Assembly (NCBI RefSeq): GCF_002884445.1
Contig: NZ_KZ614144.1
Location: 4,074,094 to 4,138,093 of the forward strand
Direction of reading: 5' to 3'
DNA length: 64,000 bases
Source: Paenibacillus castaneae
GTDB lineage: Bacteria; Bacillota; Bacilli; Paenibacillales; Paenibacillaceae
Shown piece by piece: positions 27,120 to 35,820 of this stretch. The notes under the pieces are model-generated. The model was not told where the DNA came from. It worked only from the letters and a program-made list of their open reading frames with translations, and did not search any database. The first letter of the stretch is position 1. Each line of letters begins with the position of its first letter. Position numbers and translations under genes: made by a program.

Positions 27120-28471
27120 CAGTCGCCTCCTGAAAATATGTTGAAATAGAATCTCGAGCCTTCGCCCAATGTACTCTCTACGGCGAGGTTCCCCCCATGT
27201 GCGTCTACCAATACTTTAGCGATGCTTAAGCCGACACCTATTCCGCCGCTCCCGTTCTTCCTTGTCCGGGATTTATCTACCCGGTAAAACCGGTTGAATA
27301 TCGACGAGAGATCTTGCTCTGAAATGCCGATCCCATTATCTTTACAGTAAATAACAATTTCGTTTCCTGTGAGATTTAAACCGATTTCTACTGTCCCGCC
27401 AGACGGCGTATATTTAATTGCGTTGGACAACAGGTTTGATAATATTTGAATGATACGATCCGGATCAACTTCAGCATAACAAGGCAAATACGGTTTTTGA
27501 AAGTTTAGACGAATTCCTTTCCCTTTGCCCATATACAAAAAACCTTCGTAAACGTCTCTTAGAAGCTCTGTCATATCCACCCGCTGAATATTCAGTTGAA
27601 AGCGCGCGCTTTCTGCTTCCGACAGTTTTTCCAAATCGTCCAAAAGTCTGCACAGCCTGTCGATTTCAGTATGGATCTTGTACCAATTTTCCTCCGTCGC
27701 CGGATGTATACCATCGATAATCGCTTCAATGCGAGAATGCAAGGAGGTTAGCGGCGTTCTAATCTCATGCGCCAAATCCTGCATCATCTGCTTCTGCCAA
27801 TCTTCATGACGTTTGAAATCAGCAACCAAGGTGTTTATCGTATTGGCGAGCTGCTTCATTTCACTTGTCCCTGTAACTGGAATTTCCGTTCCCCTAATAC
27901 CGTTTGTGATAAGGTCGGCAACTTTGCTGCTCGCAATGACCGATCGGGATAGTCTCTTGGCCATAAAAAAGCTTAAGAGGACGGAAAAGATCAACAGCCA
28001 TGCAAAAATGATCGAACTGCCCTGAGATGATTCCATCTCAGAGCCCGGATAGTAAGAGGGGCTTTTCTTGCTCAAATCAAAATAAGACCTTACGTATCCA
28101 ACTAGATCCCCTTTCACCATGATGGGAACTTCAAATTCATACCGTTCTACAACCTCGGGATGTTTATTCATCGATTCGAACAAAAGAGTATTGCCGTCAG
28201 GCGCATAATAACGAATGGCGAACGAATAAACCGCCGAAAAATCATTCAACAATTGAATATCATAATCCGATAGTGACTCGGTCTGAATATGGGTCTGCAA
28301 GGCATAAGCAAGCTTTCGGCTTTGGTCATCGTAATACTGCTTCCGGTACTCAAGCAGTGACCGTTCCTTTAAACCTAAGTCCCCATAATACATAGCCGAT
28401 AACAAAATAGCAGATAAACAAATAAATATGAGAAATAGAACAAACCTTGTTCCGGTCAAGAAATGTTTCAT
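27119..28471 (-). CDS. Sensor histidine kinase (HAMP-HisKA-HATPase)
   Basis: A 450-residue kinase. Helix 1 (FVLFLIFICLSAILLSAMYY) and helix 2 (IIFAWLLIFSVLLSFFMA, about 155-175) flank an extracytoplasmic sensor domain of about 125 residues. A HAMP domain (about 175-230) and HisKA follow, with the phospho-acceptor His in DLAHEIRTPLTSLHS. The ATPase has N box SNLLSNAIKYTP, G1 DNGIGIS and G2 GGIGVGLSIAK. The start overlaps the response regulator stop in ATGA. It probably senses envelope stress or a glycan signal and controls the adjacent importer module; the ligand is unknown. Confidence 0.93.
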   Translation of the reverse strand: MKHFLTGTRFVLFLIFICLSAILLSAMYYGDLGLKERSLLEYRKQYYDDQSRKLAYALQTHIQTESLSDYDIQLLNDFSAVYSFAIRYYAPDGNTLLFESMNKHPEVVERYEFEVPIMVKGDLVGYVRSYFDLSKKSPSYYPGSEMESSQGSSIIFAWLLIFSVLLSFFMAKRLSRSVIASSKVADLITNGIRGTEIPVTGTSEMKQLANTINTLVADFKRHEDWQKQMMQDLAHEIRTPLTSLHSRIEAIIDGIHPATEENWYKIHTEIDRLCRLLDDLEKLSEAESARFQLNIQRVDMTELLRDVYEGFLYMGKGKGIRLNFQKPYLPCYAEVDPDRIIQILSNLLSNAIKYTPSGGTVEIGLNLTGNEIVIYCKDNGIGISEQDLSSIFNRFYRVDKSRTRKNGSGGIGVGLSIAKVLVDAHGGNLAVESTLGEGSRFYFNIFSGGD

Positions 28472-29181
28472 GCATGCACCGCTTCGGATTGAAAATCAAA
28501 TTTATACCCAGAACCGATCTTCGTTACGATATATACCGGTTCTTTGGGATCAGCCTCGATTTTACTCCTTATATTTCTAATGTGCATGTCCATCGTCCGT
28601 CCTACGTCTAAATTGCGGTAACCGTGGACCTCGTACGTTAAATCATGCCTGTTGAATAATTTCCCCGGGGCTTTCGTCAAAACAGTTAGCAGCTTAAATT
28701 CAGTGTGAGTCAAATCAACTCTTTTCCCATCTATAAAAACATCGTTTGTTGTGTAGTCGATGATAAAACGCCCGCGATTGAAGCGTTTCATGGTAACCGA
28801 ATTCATATTATCGCTTGAGAACATATCCATTCGCCTTTTTAAAGCGTAAATACGAGCGATAACTTCTTTTGTTCGGAAAGGCTTCGTAATATAGTCGTCA
28901 GCGCCCAGATTCAAGCCGTTTATCGTATCGATTTCTTTCACTTTGGATGTAATCATAATGATTGGCACTTTGGAGAACTTCCTGACCTTTCGGCATACCT
29001 CCTCCCCTTGAATCCCACCAATCATTAAATCCAGCACAACAAGGTCGATTTTAAAGTTCTCAACCAATTGCAGCGCTTGCCCGCCATTATCCGCTTCTCT
29101 TACGTTCCAGCCTTCATTGAGTAAGTATGATTTCAACACATCACGAATAGCTTCATCATCTTCGACAAGTAAAATATCCAA
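28468..29181 (-). CDS. OmpR-family response regulator
   Basis: A 237-residue regulator. The start is TTG at 29181 (LDILLVEDDEAI), seven bases after AAGGAG; a longer ATG-initiated reading adds 14 unrelated residues and lacks a ribosome site. The receiver has the acidic pair EDDE, phospho-acceptor Asp in LVVLDLMIGG and Lys in YITKPFR. The C-terminal winged helix (about 135-235) has LTHTEFKLLTVL and RTMDMHIRNIRSKIEADP. It partners the kinase encoded next. Only 58 bp separate it from the GH29 gene upstream, so it may be co-transcribed with it. Confidence 0.92.
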   Translation of the reverse strand: MDILLVEDDEAIRDVLKSYLLNEGWNVREADNGGQALQLVENFKIDLVVLDLMIGGIQGEEVCRKVRKFSKVPIIMITSKVKEIDTINGLNLGADDYITKPFRTKEVIARIYALKRRMDMFSSDNMNSVTMKRFNRGRFIIDYTTNDVFIDGKRVDLTHTEFKLLTVLTKAPGKLFNRHDLTYEVHGYRNLDVGRTMDMHIRNIRSKIEADPKEPVYIVTKIGSGYKFDFQSEAVHA

Positions 29182-29239
29182 TGCAATTCTCCTTCGAAAT
29201 TTCCGCGATAGTCGATCCAACACGAAAACGCATTCAATA

Positions 29240-30661
29240 TTAGCTTTTACTCATATAAACTTCAAAAGTCGAAACCTTCGGATACCATCTAGATTCGGTG
29301 ATCTTCATCCGTATGAATCGCGAAACAACGGCATCAAACCGGCATATGCGCTTGTAGCCGACAACCGTGCCTTTATATAACGGAATCCACTCATCACCGT
29401 CTTTATATTCCAGCTCGAATCGTTCAATTCGTTGTCCGTATCGGTGTTCTTGAAGCACAACGTGGTCAAACATGAGTTCATTCTGCAAATCAACCTCTAC
29501 TGATACTAGCTCTGTGCCTTCTTCAGGAGCCCAGAATGTATCGCGGTTACCATCCAGCATATTGGTCGCATCGCAACCGTTCATCGTCTCGGATGCTTTG
29601 GCGGCAGCATTGGACGCCAGGTTGGTTCTGAACGTATAGCGGATTACATCCCCAAGCTCCTTTAAACGCTCCATATCGTTTTGGTGAATAAGTCCCCGAG
29701 TATCTGGAGGGAGATTCAGCAGAAATGTCGCATTTCCGCCGACCGAATTGTAATAGATGTTCAACAGCTCATCAAGAGATCGGACTTTATCATCTTCTGA
29801 AGCATGATAAAACCAACCTGGACGAATTGATGTATTAACTTCAGCAGGATACCAGACCAATTCGCTCTCATGCTGAATCACTTCTCTGCTGCCAAGATCA
29901 TCATCTTTGGAATCGTATCTGATCGCGAATTCCCGATCATCCGCTTGCTGTGATTTTTCTTGAATTCTTTCATTCTCTTTAAGAGAAGCCGGAACGACAC
30001 TCCATTCTGAAGATCGGCAATGACCCGCTTCGTTCCCGCACCAACGAATATCGGGACCGCAAACCGATATGACCGCATTCGGCTGCAGCTCACGAATAAG
30101 GGCATAATAAGCCTCCCAATCATATTGTTGGCGTTTCCCGTTCGGCCCCTCACCGCAGGCACCGTCAAACCAGACGCAGAAAATATCGCCGTAACCTGTA
30201 AGCAGCTCTCTTAATTGATTGAGAAAGTACTCGTTATAACGTGGCGAGTCACCATAGGTTTGTTCATGCCTGTCCCACGGAGACAAGTAGATTCCTAGTT
30301 TAATGCCGCCCCTGCGACAGGCTTCCGCAACTTCCTTTACGATATCGCCTGTTCCATTTTTCCAAGGGCTGTTCTTCACGGAATGCTCCGTATACTGGCT
30401 TGGCCATAGACAAAAACCATCATGATGCTTACAAGTTAAGATTAGTCCCTTCATTCCAGCCGAAAGACATGCTTCCACCCACTGATCTGCATCAAATTCC
30501 ACCGGGTTGAAAATGGAAGGATCTTCGTTTCCTAAGCCCCATTCTGCATCCGTGTATGTATTTACTGTGAAATGAATAAACGCATAAAACTCCATTTCCT
30601 GTAAGGCCAGTTGTCTTTCAGAAGGTTTCACTTGCGCAGCGTATTTAATCAAATCATTCAT
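29240..30661 (-). CDS. Alpha-L-fucosidase, GH29 subfamily B-like with F5/8C domain
   Basis: A 473-residue protein. Catalytic barrel motifs are MEFYAFIHFTVNTYTDAEWG, ILTCKHHDGFCLW, and VWFDGACGEGPNGK with Asp166 as nucleophile. SSEWSVVP carries Glu219, which fits the general acid of the B subfamily. Known B-subfamily enzymes need a branched alpha-1,3/1,4-fucose as in Lewis antigens. Residues about 345-470 form an F5/8 type C (CBM32-like) sandwich (MLDGNRDTFWAPEEG, VVLQEHRYGQRIERFELEY). There is no signal peptide. It lies between the GntR gene (34 bp) and the two-component genes. Together with the A-type fucosidase at 3431 it would cover H-type and Lewis-type fucose. Specificity is inferred from subfamily, not demonstrated. 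Confidence 0.9.
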   Translation of the reverse strand: MNDLIKYAAQVKPSERQLALQEMEFYAFIHFTVNTYTDAEWGLGNEDPSIFNPVEFDADQWVEACLSAGMKGLILTCKHHDGFCLWPSQYTEHSVKNSPWKNGTGDIVKEVAEACRRGGIKLGIYLSPWDRHEQTYGDSPRYNEYFLNQLRELLTGYGDIFCVWFDGACGEGPNGKRQQYDWEAYYALIRELQPNAVISVCGPDIRWCGNEAGHCRSSEWSVVPASLKENERIQEKSQQADDREFAIRYDSKDDDLGSREVIQHESELVWYPAEVNTSIRPGWFYHASEDDKVRSLDELLNIYYNSVGGNATFLLNLPPDTRGLIHQNDMERLKELGDVIRYTFRTNLASNAAAKASETMNGCDATNMLDGNRDTFWAPEEGTELVSVEVDLQNELMFDHVVLQEHRYGQRIERFELEYKDGDEWIPLYKGTVVGYKRICRFDAVVSRFIRMKITESRWYPKVSTFEVYMSKS

Positions 30662-30695
30662 GACAATATCTCCCTAAAAGTCATTTTTCCAAGAT

Positions 30696-31376
30696 TTACT
30701 TTTTCGAGTATTCTAAATGTTCTTTTAAAATTTGGAGCGCAAGTTTATTATTTTTTTGTTTCACTGCCTCAACAATTAACTGATGTTCGTTTACTGTTTT
30801 GTCTCTTTCTGTCTGATCCATTTGAGAATGAGAAATGCTGGAAAAATACTCCACAATTATGTCTGTTAATTGCGCAAATAGGTCATTTTCAGTGGCTTTA
30901 ATTAGACAGCTATGGAATTCAATATCATACTCTTGAAACTTCTTTGAATCACTTGTTTCTTTCATTCTGTCAATAATATTTTCTAACTCTTTTAGATGGT
31001 CGACTTTTCCAGATAATATGATTTGCTCAACAGCCGCCGTCTCCAGCAGTAGTCTAAGTTCGAATAATTCATTAATTTTCTCATTATTCAATTTCCAGAA
31101 GTATAGTAAATGATTTAGAATTACACTAGAATCATTTGTATTGACAAAGGCCCCTTCACCATGACGAATAACAATGATGCCAGTTGATTCTAACGATCTC
31201 AGTGCTTCTCTGATCATGACTCTGCTAACTTCCATCATTTTAGCTAGTTCTCGTTCAGCTGGAAGCTTTTCGCCGGTTTTAAGTTTTTTATCAATAATAT
31301 ATTGCCTTAAGTGATCACTCACTATTTTGCTAAGTGTATATCTTTCTTTTTCTTCTATGGGTTTCATAATATTCAC
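30696..31376 (-). CDS. FadR-type GntR transcriptional regulator (first)
   Basis: A 226-residue regulator. The winged helix (about 10-75) reads LPAERELAKMMEVSRVMIREAL with the wing RHGEGAFV. The C-terminal FCD domain (about 95-220) is all-helical and binds small acids through a metal (ELRLLLETAAVEQII, FHSCLIKATENDLF). FCD regulators often respond to sugar acids or sialic acid derivatives, as in E. coli NanR. It lies 34 bp before the GH29-B gene and 54 bp after the second GntR gene. The two share the same organisation but are only distantly alike, so one may control the sialic acid operon and one the fucosidase. Which is which cannot be read here. Confidence 0.9.
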   Translation of the reverse strand: MNIMKPIEEKERYTLSKIVSDHLRQYIIDKKLKTGEKLPAERELAKMMEVSRVMIREALRSLESTGIIVIRHGEGAFVNTNDSSVILNHLLYFWKLNNEKINELFELRLLLETAAVEQIILSGKVDHLKELENIIDRMKETSDSKKFQEYDIEFHSCLIKATENDLFAQLTDIIVEYFSSISHSQMDQTERDKTVNEHQLIVEAVKQKNNKLALQILKEHLEYSKK

Positions 31377-31430
31377 CGACTTTTAAATGATGATAGTATT
31401 TTATTTATTAAGTCTTCGAGCAGCTTTAGT

Positions 31431-32108
31431 TTACCTATCGATGAAATGGTAAAGAGGGCTTAAGTGTTTTTTCATTTCATTTTTCGCTGAATGTATATCT
31501 TTATTGAGAATATAATGGATGATATTTTGATGTTCTTCATAGGCAGTTTTAAAATCAGAAAGTTCATTTATTCTTTCAAAATCATTCATGTCAAAGTATG
31601 CATTTATTATTTTTGAAAACTGAAAATAAGTTTCGTTCCCAGTCGCGAAAAATAAGGCGGAATGAAATTGCATATCTTCATGCTTTGCTTTTATACCGTG
31701 TTCAATCTTTTCGTTGATCTCATTATTCCAATAGATAAGTTTGTCAATCTTACTAACGTCATAATGCTCAATCGCCAGTTCAATTGCACCCTGTTCGATA
31801 ATAATTCGAGTGTCTATGATTTCTTTGAATTTCACCTTGTCCACTTTCATGCCAAATGAAACTTGTTCAAAGATATCACTAATTGAAACTTCTTTAACAA
31901 AAATTCCACTACCTGGTCTAATATCAATGATTCCATTTGATTGTAAGGTTTTAAGTCCTTCTCTAACGATTGTTCTGCTCACATTTAACTTATCCATCAT
32001 TTCTTTTTCGGATGGCAAACGATCCCCAGAGCGCAAATCGTTTTCCACAATATAATTTTTGATGCGTTCGTTAACAATGCTGGACAATGTTTGTTTTTTA
32101 CTAATCAC
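31431..32108 (-). CDS. FadR-type GntR transcriptional regulator (second)
   Basis: A 225-residue regulator. The DNA-binding part (about 8-75) has LPSEKEMMDKLNVSRTIVREGL and the wing RPGSGIFV. The FCD domain (about 95-215) has IDTRIIIEQGAIELAIEH and DMQFHSALFFATGNETYF. The start is ATG at 32108 behind AGGAGG. The upstream gap of 225 bp contains inverted TTATGCAAT repeats and a TGGTAAGGCCA motif that resembles the operator in front of the lyase gene, suggesting autoregulation. It is the closer of the two regulators to the sialic acid operon, from which a terminator separates it. Repression of the nan genes relieved by sialic acid or a derivative is likely (inference). Confidence 0.9.
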   Translation of the reverse strand: MISKKQTLSSIVNERIKNYIVENDLRSGDRLPSEKEMMDKLNVSRTIVREGLKTLQSNGIIDIRPGSGIFVKEVSISDIFEQVSFGMKVDKVKFKEIIDTRIIIEQGAIELAIEHYDVSKIDKLIYWNNEINEKIEHGIKAKHEDMQFHSALFFATGNETYFQFSKIINAYFDMNDFERINELSDFKTAYEEHQNIIHYILNKDIHSAKNEMKKHLSPLYHFIDR

Positions 32109-32127
32109 TACATATCCTCCTACCTAT

Positions 32128-32199
32128 TTATGCAATACATGAAAGTGGTAAGGCCATCGTTCCTTTAAGCCATAATATCATAACACTTGCATTGCATAA
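32128..32199 (-). promoter_or_regulatory. Inverted operator-like repeats upstream of the second GntR gene
   Basis: TTATGCAATACATG (32128-32141) and, inverted, CTTGCATTGCATAA (32186-32199) agree in 12 of 14 positions. TGGTAAGGCCA (32146-32156), a near match to the TGGTCCTACCA operator in front of the lyase gene, lies between them. The position 20-90 bp before the start suits autoregulation. No promoter boxes were assigned with confidence. Confidence 0.4.
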
Positions 32200-32251
32200 A
32201 CGTTGATGGTAAAAGTCAAGCCCCAAATTAGGAGTTAATATATAGTAAAAA

Positions 32252-32318
32252 AGAACCCTCATTAGAGAATATCTCAAGCAAGAGAACTACTTCCCGCTTG
32301 AGCGCCATTGAGAGTTCT
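32252..32318 (-). terminator. Branched terminator at the end of the sialic acid operon
   Basis: An outer stem AGAAC-CCTCA / TGAG-AGTTCT (32252-32261 with 32309-32318) encloses an inner stem CTCAAGC / GCTTGAG (32273-32279 with 32296-32302). On the minus strand TTTTTTA follows. It lies 16 bp after the stop of YhcH at 32334. Confidence 0.75.
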
Positions 32319-32333
32319 AATCAGTTGAAGATT

Positions 32334-32807
32334 TCACTTTAACAAATCTGTGTGAATTTTTATTACAACCTTTCGAACCGGAAGACCTGCTTTTTCAAAA
32401 ACGGAAGGCTGATGCATATCATCAGGAAACATGATTACATAGCGCCCATCACCTAATGGGACATACATGGATGCTTGCATTTGATGAAAAAGCGCATAAT
32501 CCTTTTCTTTCAATTGGTCCTCATCCGCCAACATATGCGTGTCATAACTTACCCATCCGATTGTTTCCCTTCCCGTAATGATATACTGCACGTCAATATA
32601 CGCATCATGCTTCTCAAAAGGAACGTCGGATTCAGATCTTGTTGTATATTCCATCACATTGGCATACATCAGATCACCGTTCAACGGATGGATACCATTC
32701 TCCAATTCTGAAAAATCGGTCACCTGCAAATATTGTATGGCTTCCTTTAACACAACATGCAGTGCATGTCCATCTTGTGCGTCACGCTTTAAATCTCCTA
32801 TGATCAT
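32334..32807 (-). CDS. yhcH: YhcH/YjgK/YiaL family protein (sialic acid anomer handling)
   Basis: A 157-residue member of the YhcH/YiaL family, a small cupin-like beta-sandwich. In E. coli the nan-linked member (NanQ) speeds anomerisation of sialic acid released by the lyase. Landmarks are PLNGDLMYANVMEYTTR, FEKHDAYIDVQYIITGRETI and VIMFPDDMHQPSVFEKAG; the His residues could bind metal. Full family length. It is the last gene of the nan operon, 29 bp after the ROK kinase gene, and is followed by a terminator. Cytoplasmic. Confidence in family is high; the exact reaction is known only by analogy. Confidence 0.9.
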   Translation of the reverse strand: MIIGDLKRDAQDGHALHVVLKEAIQYLQVTDFSELENGIHPLNGDLMYANVMEYTTRSESDVPFEKHDAYIDVQYIITGRETIGWVSYDTHMLADEDQLKEKDYALFHQMQASMYVPLGDGRYVIMFPDDMHQPSVFEKAGLPVRKVVIKIHTDLLK

Positions 32808-32836
32808 AAGCTAGAACCCCCTCGCTGAATGTGAAC

Positions 32837-33724
32837 TCACTCCATCTTCATAGCTAAATGCGCTGCGCCAATTATCCCGGCATGGTTGCCCAGCTTGGCA
32901 GGCAAGAACACTACGTTTCTAAAATTCGGCATAATTTGTCTCTGAATATGTTCCCGAATGTACGCCAACATATAAGATTGCTCCATAATGCCCCCTCCAA
33001 GTACAATCAGACTTGGATTAAACATATGGATCAAGGTTCTAAGTCCTAGAATAACTTCCTCAAGCCAAGGATTAATAACGTCTGTATAAACACTCTTGTT
33101 TTCCTGAGCAATCGCCATGAGCATTCTGCCATTTAACCCTTCGGAAATTCCTAATTTTTCTTCTGCCAGATTGATTAATGCCTTTGTAGAAGCATAAACC
33201 TCATAGCATCCTTTATTTCCGCAGGTACAATCTCTATGACTGCCATGAATTGTGATATGGCCGAATTCCCCTGCAGAGAAGGCACTGCCATGATAGAGTT
33301 TTCCCTGTTCAACGATTGCCCCGCCAATTCCTGTACCGAAAGTCAAACATACCATGCTGCCTTTGCCCTTACCGGCCCCATAATAGGCTTCCGCAATTGC
33401 CGCTGCATTCACATCATTCTCAACACAAGTCGGCACAGAAAATTGTTCCTCGACAATTTGTTTTATCCTCATCCCCGTCCAACCCGGGATATTATCGGTT
33501 GCATGGATAACCTGCCCTGTTGCAGGGTCAATTTGCCCGGCGCTGCTGATACCAATTCTATTAAAATTGTTATACTCTGTAATTAGGCGCAAAATTTTAT
33601 TCATAACCATCTGTCCGCCTTGGAAGGCTTCCGTAGGCATTTCATGGAAGTCTCTGACAACACCGTCTACAACAATTCCTGATTTTATATTCGTACCACC
33701 AATATCAATCCCCAACACTCGCAT
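32837..33724 (-). CDS. nanK: ROK-family sugar kinase, probable ManNAc kinase
   Basis: A 295-residue ROK kinase. The ATP-binding start MRVLGIDIGGTNIKSGIV, CVENDVNAAAIAEAYYGAGK and LTFGTGIGGAIV are the phosphate-binding and sugar-contact motifs. The zinc motif is GHITIHGSHRD followed by CTCGNKGCYEVYAS. Operon context (lyase, NanE, sialidase) points to phosphorylation of N-acetylmannosamine to the 6-phosphate, the step between lyase and epimerase. The alternative is a glucokinase or GlcNAc kinase. It lies 46 bp after nanE. No HTH domain is present, so this is an enzyme rather than a repressor. Confidence 0.82.
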   Translation of the reverse strand: MRVLGIDIGGTNIKSGIVVDGVVRDFHEMPTEAFQGGQMVMNKILRLITEYNNFNRIGISSAGQIDPATGQVIHATDNIPGWTGMRIKQIVEEQFSVPTCVENDVNAAAIAEAYYGAGKGKGSMVCLTFGTGIGGAIVEQGKLYHGSAFSAGEFGHITIHGSHRDCTCGNKGCYEVYASTKALINLAEEKLGISEGLNGRMLMAIAQENKSVYTDVINPWLEEVILGLRTLIHMFNPSLIVLGGGIMEQSYMLAYIREHIQRQIMPNFRNVVFLPAKLGNHAGIIGAAHLAMKME

Positions 33725-33770
33725 AGCATTCTCCCTTAAGAATGTATAACCTCTATTAAATGATTTGTTG

Positions 33771-34466
33771 TCACCGTGAATTAACTAGAGCTGCAACAAA
33801 TCTTTTTGTTATTTCACGCGGTCTTGTAATGGCTCCACCTACGACTACGGCATGCGCCCCGAGTTGTATAGCCTGTGCTGCTGTTTCTGGATTATAGATT
33901 CTGCCTTCTGCAACAATCGGAATCGTTAAGACCTCTTTCAAATTTCGAATAAGTTCCAAATCAGTGTCATCGCTTTGCTGGCTATAAGGCGTATAGCCGG
34001 ATAGTGTAGTCGATACAAGATCTGCACCTAGTTTTTCAGCCATGACTCCCTCTTCAAAGGTTGATATATCCGCCATAATTAATTGTTTGGGATAATGTTT
34101 TTTAATATCTTGTATAAAATTCGGAAGCTCTACTCCGTATGGCCTGATCCTGTTCGTAAAATCCATGGCGATGATATCAACTCCGGATTCAGACAGCGCA
34201 GTGATCTCCTCGAGGGTTGGCGTAATGTAAACATCGGAGTCGGGAAAGTCTCTTTTGATAATTCCTATAATCGGAAGATCGACTTCCTTCTTGATCGCTT
34301 GTATTTGCTGTACCGAGTTCGCTCTAATTGCAGAAGCCCCTCCCTCCTTCGCAGCAAAAGCCATTTTCGCCATGATATAAGGATCATAAAGCGGCTCATC
34401 TTCTAACGCTTGACATGAAACGATAAGTTTTCCCTTTAGCGAATCGATGATGTCGGTGTCTGTCAT
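33771..34466 (-). CDS. nanE: N-acylglucosamine-6-phosphate 2-epimerase NanE
   Basis: A 231-residue TIM-barrel epimerase that converts ManNAc-6-P to GlcNAc-6-P. Motifs are LKGKLIVSCQALEDEPLYDP, GASAIRANSVQQI, IGIIKRDFPDSDVYITPT (catalytic Lys), LIMADISTFEEG and VAEGRIYNPETA (catalytic Glu). The chosen start is ATG at 34466, six bases after GAGGGAG; an earlier ATG at 34481 overlaps the sialidase stop as ATGA and is also possible. Length and motif order match the family. The product feeds NagA and NagB, which are not in this window. Confidence 0.93.
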   Translation of the reverse strand: MTDTDIIDSLKGKLIVSCQALEDEPLYDPYIMAKMAFAAKEGGASAIRANSVQQIQAIKKEVDLPIIGIIKRDFPDSDVYITPTLEEITALSESGVDIIAMDFTNRIRPYGVELPNFIQDIKKHYPKQLIMADISTFEEGVMAEKLGADLVSTTLSGYTPYSQQSDDTDLELIRNLKEVLTIPIVAEGRIYNPETAAQAIQLGAHAVVVGGAITRPREITKRFVAALVNSR

Positions 34467-34477
34467 ATTCTGCTCCC

Positions 34478-35818
34478 TCATGATTTCAACCAATCTAATG
34501 TAAACGCTCCGAATTGAATATCCATATTATTCCAATCAGAGTAATCATATACCCGTTCATAAAGAACACCAATGTCACCATTTTTAAGAACGGTTAAGCA
34601 GGAATAACCATAATATCCGTCTTCAATCACTTTGCTGTATGGCCAAGTATTTCCGCCATCCTCACTGAGGCGCACAGTTCCCTTTATCCTTGTTTTCTCA
34701 TCATCCGGATTTGAGAATAAGACTCGTACCTTCCCATCTCCTTGATCAGGATAAAGTACGACACTTGATTGGCAAATTGGATCCACTAGTGCCATATCAA
34801 ACGTAACTTCACCCCATGTTTCCCCGCCATCTGTGCTCGTTGTAACAGCTGTTCTTTGAAGTCCATAGTGATTTCTCAAATAATATTTCAATTCACCTGT
34901 CGGCAATTCAATGACCTGTGATTCTGTCAAATACTGCTTGCCTTCAGAGATGGTCTTCGCAGACAGAACTTCACCGTCCAATTCTCTTCCGTCGTTCGGA
35001 GATTCTCCACGCTGCCAAGTAGCTCCGTGATCGTCACTATACATGCAAGCACAGGATAAATGGCCTGCTTCATTCGAAAAATAAAGCGGAAATAGTAAGC
35101 GACCTGCTTTTTCACTATGCTTTAATTGAATTCCGCAGCCGGGTCCGGATCCAATAAAGCGCATCCATTCCTCTTTAACCATAAGGTTTAATTCTCTTGG
35201 CTTGGACCAGGTAAGTCCATCATCTTCACTTTGAATGATTTGCAAAAATGACGTTCTGGCTTCTAGCAGACTCTCATTTGGATCGCTGCCTTTTTTATAA
35301 TAAATGTTTCCTTTGGCTTCTTCGCCTTTGAATACATACCCATTCTTATCAACGGTATAATGAGTCCCATTACCTTCAGAATCAGAAACTTCTCCATCTT
35401 CGGAAAGTAAATACATATTACCTTCTTGATCAAATAACTTCCTGCGGCCATCTGAATCAAAACCAATACCAGACTCACTTGCCCAAAGACCAATTCCGCC
35501 AGGTGTATGCATATAAAGCATAAAAATAGTACCTGTTTCTTCGTCTTCCAAAAGCGATGTATCAATAGCTGCTGCACCATCTAAGCCTTCCCCGGCAAAA
35601 GCAACAAGCTTTTGAACGGGTCCCCACGTTTTTCCATGATCTTCGCTTCGCCTGATTGTAGCATCGATCTGGTTAGGATTGTCCGTCTGGTCTACAATCC
35701 TTGCATCAATCCCTGCTATCACTGTTCCTTTGCTTGTTGTAATCATCGATGGAATTCGATAGGCTCTTGAACCCGCTAAATTCGGATAAAAAACGGCTTG
35801 CGTTTCAATATTCGGCAT
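34478..35818 (-). CDS. Sialidase (GH33-type), no signal peptide
   Basis: A 446-residue six-bladed propeller. The YRIPSM motif places the active-site Arg at position 21. Asp boxes follow: RRSEDHGKTWGP, QSEDDGLTWSKP, YSDDHGATWQRG, TSTDGGETWGEV and SEDGGNTWPYSK. An insert at about 125-180 (DSDGRRKLFDQEGNMYLL then VFKGEEAKGNIYYKKG) is not part of a standard blade. No signal peptide, membrane anchor or lectin domain is seen, so it should cleave terminal sialic acid inside the cell after uptake of sialylated oligosaccharides. This fits the importer encoded in the same operon. The start ATG is two bases after the SGNH stop and the end overlaps or abuts nanE. Linkage preference is unknown. Confidence 0.9.
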   Translation of the reverse strand: MPNIETQAVFYPNLAGSRAYRIPSMITTSKGTVIAGIDARIVDQTDNPNQIDATIRRSEDHGKTWGPVQKLVAFAGEGLDGAAAIDTSLLEDEETGTIFMLYMHTPGGIGLWASESGIGFDSDGRRKLFDQEGNMYLLSEDGEVSDSEGNGTHYTVDKNGYVFKGEEAKGNIYYKKGSDPNESLLEARTSFLQIIQSEDDGLTWSKPRELNLMVKEEWMRFIGSGPGCGIQLKHSEKAGRLLFPLYFSNEAGHLSCACMYSDDHGATWQRGESPNDGRELDGEVLSAKTISEGKQYLTESQVIELPTGELKYYLRNHYGLQRTAVTTSTDGGETWGEVTFDMALVDPICQSSVVLYPDQGDGKVRVLFSNPDDEKTRIKGTVRLSEDGGNTWPYSKVIEDGYYGYSCLTVLKNGDIGVLYERVYDYSDWNNMDIQFGAFTLDWLKS

Positions 35819-35820
35819 GT

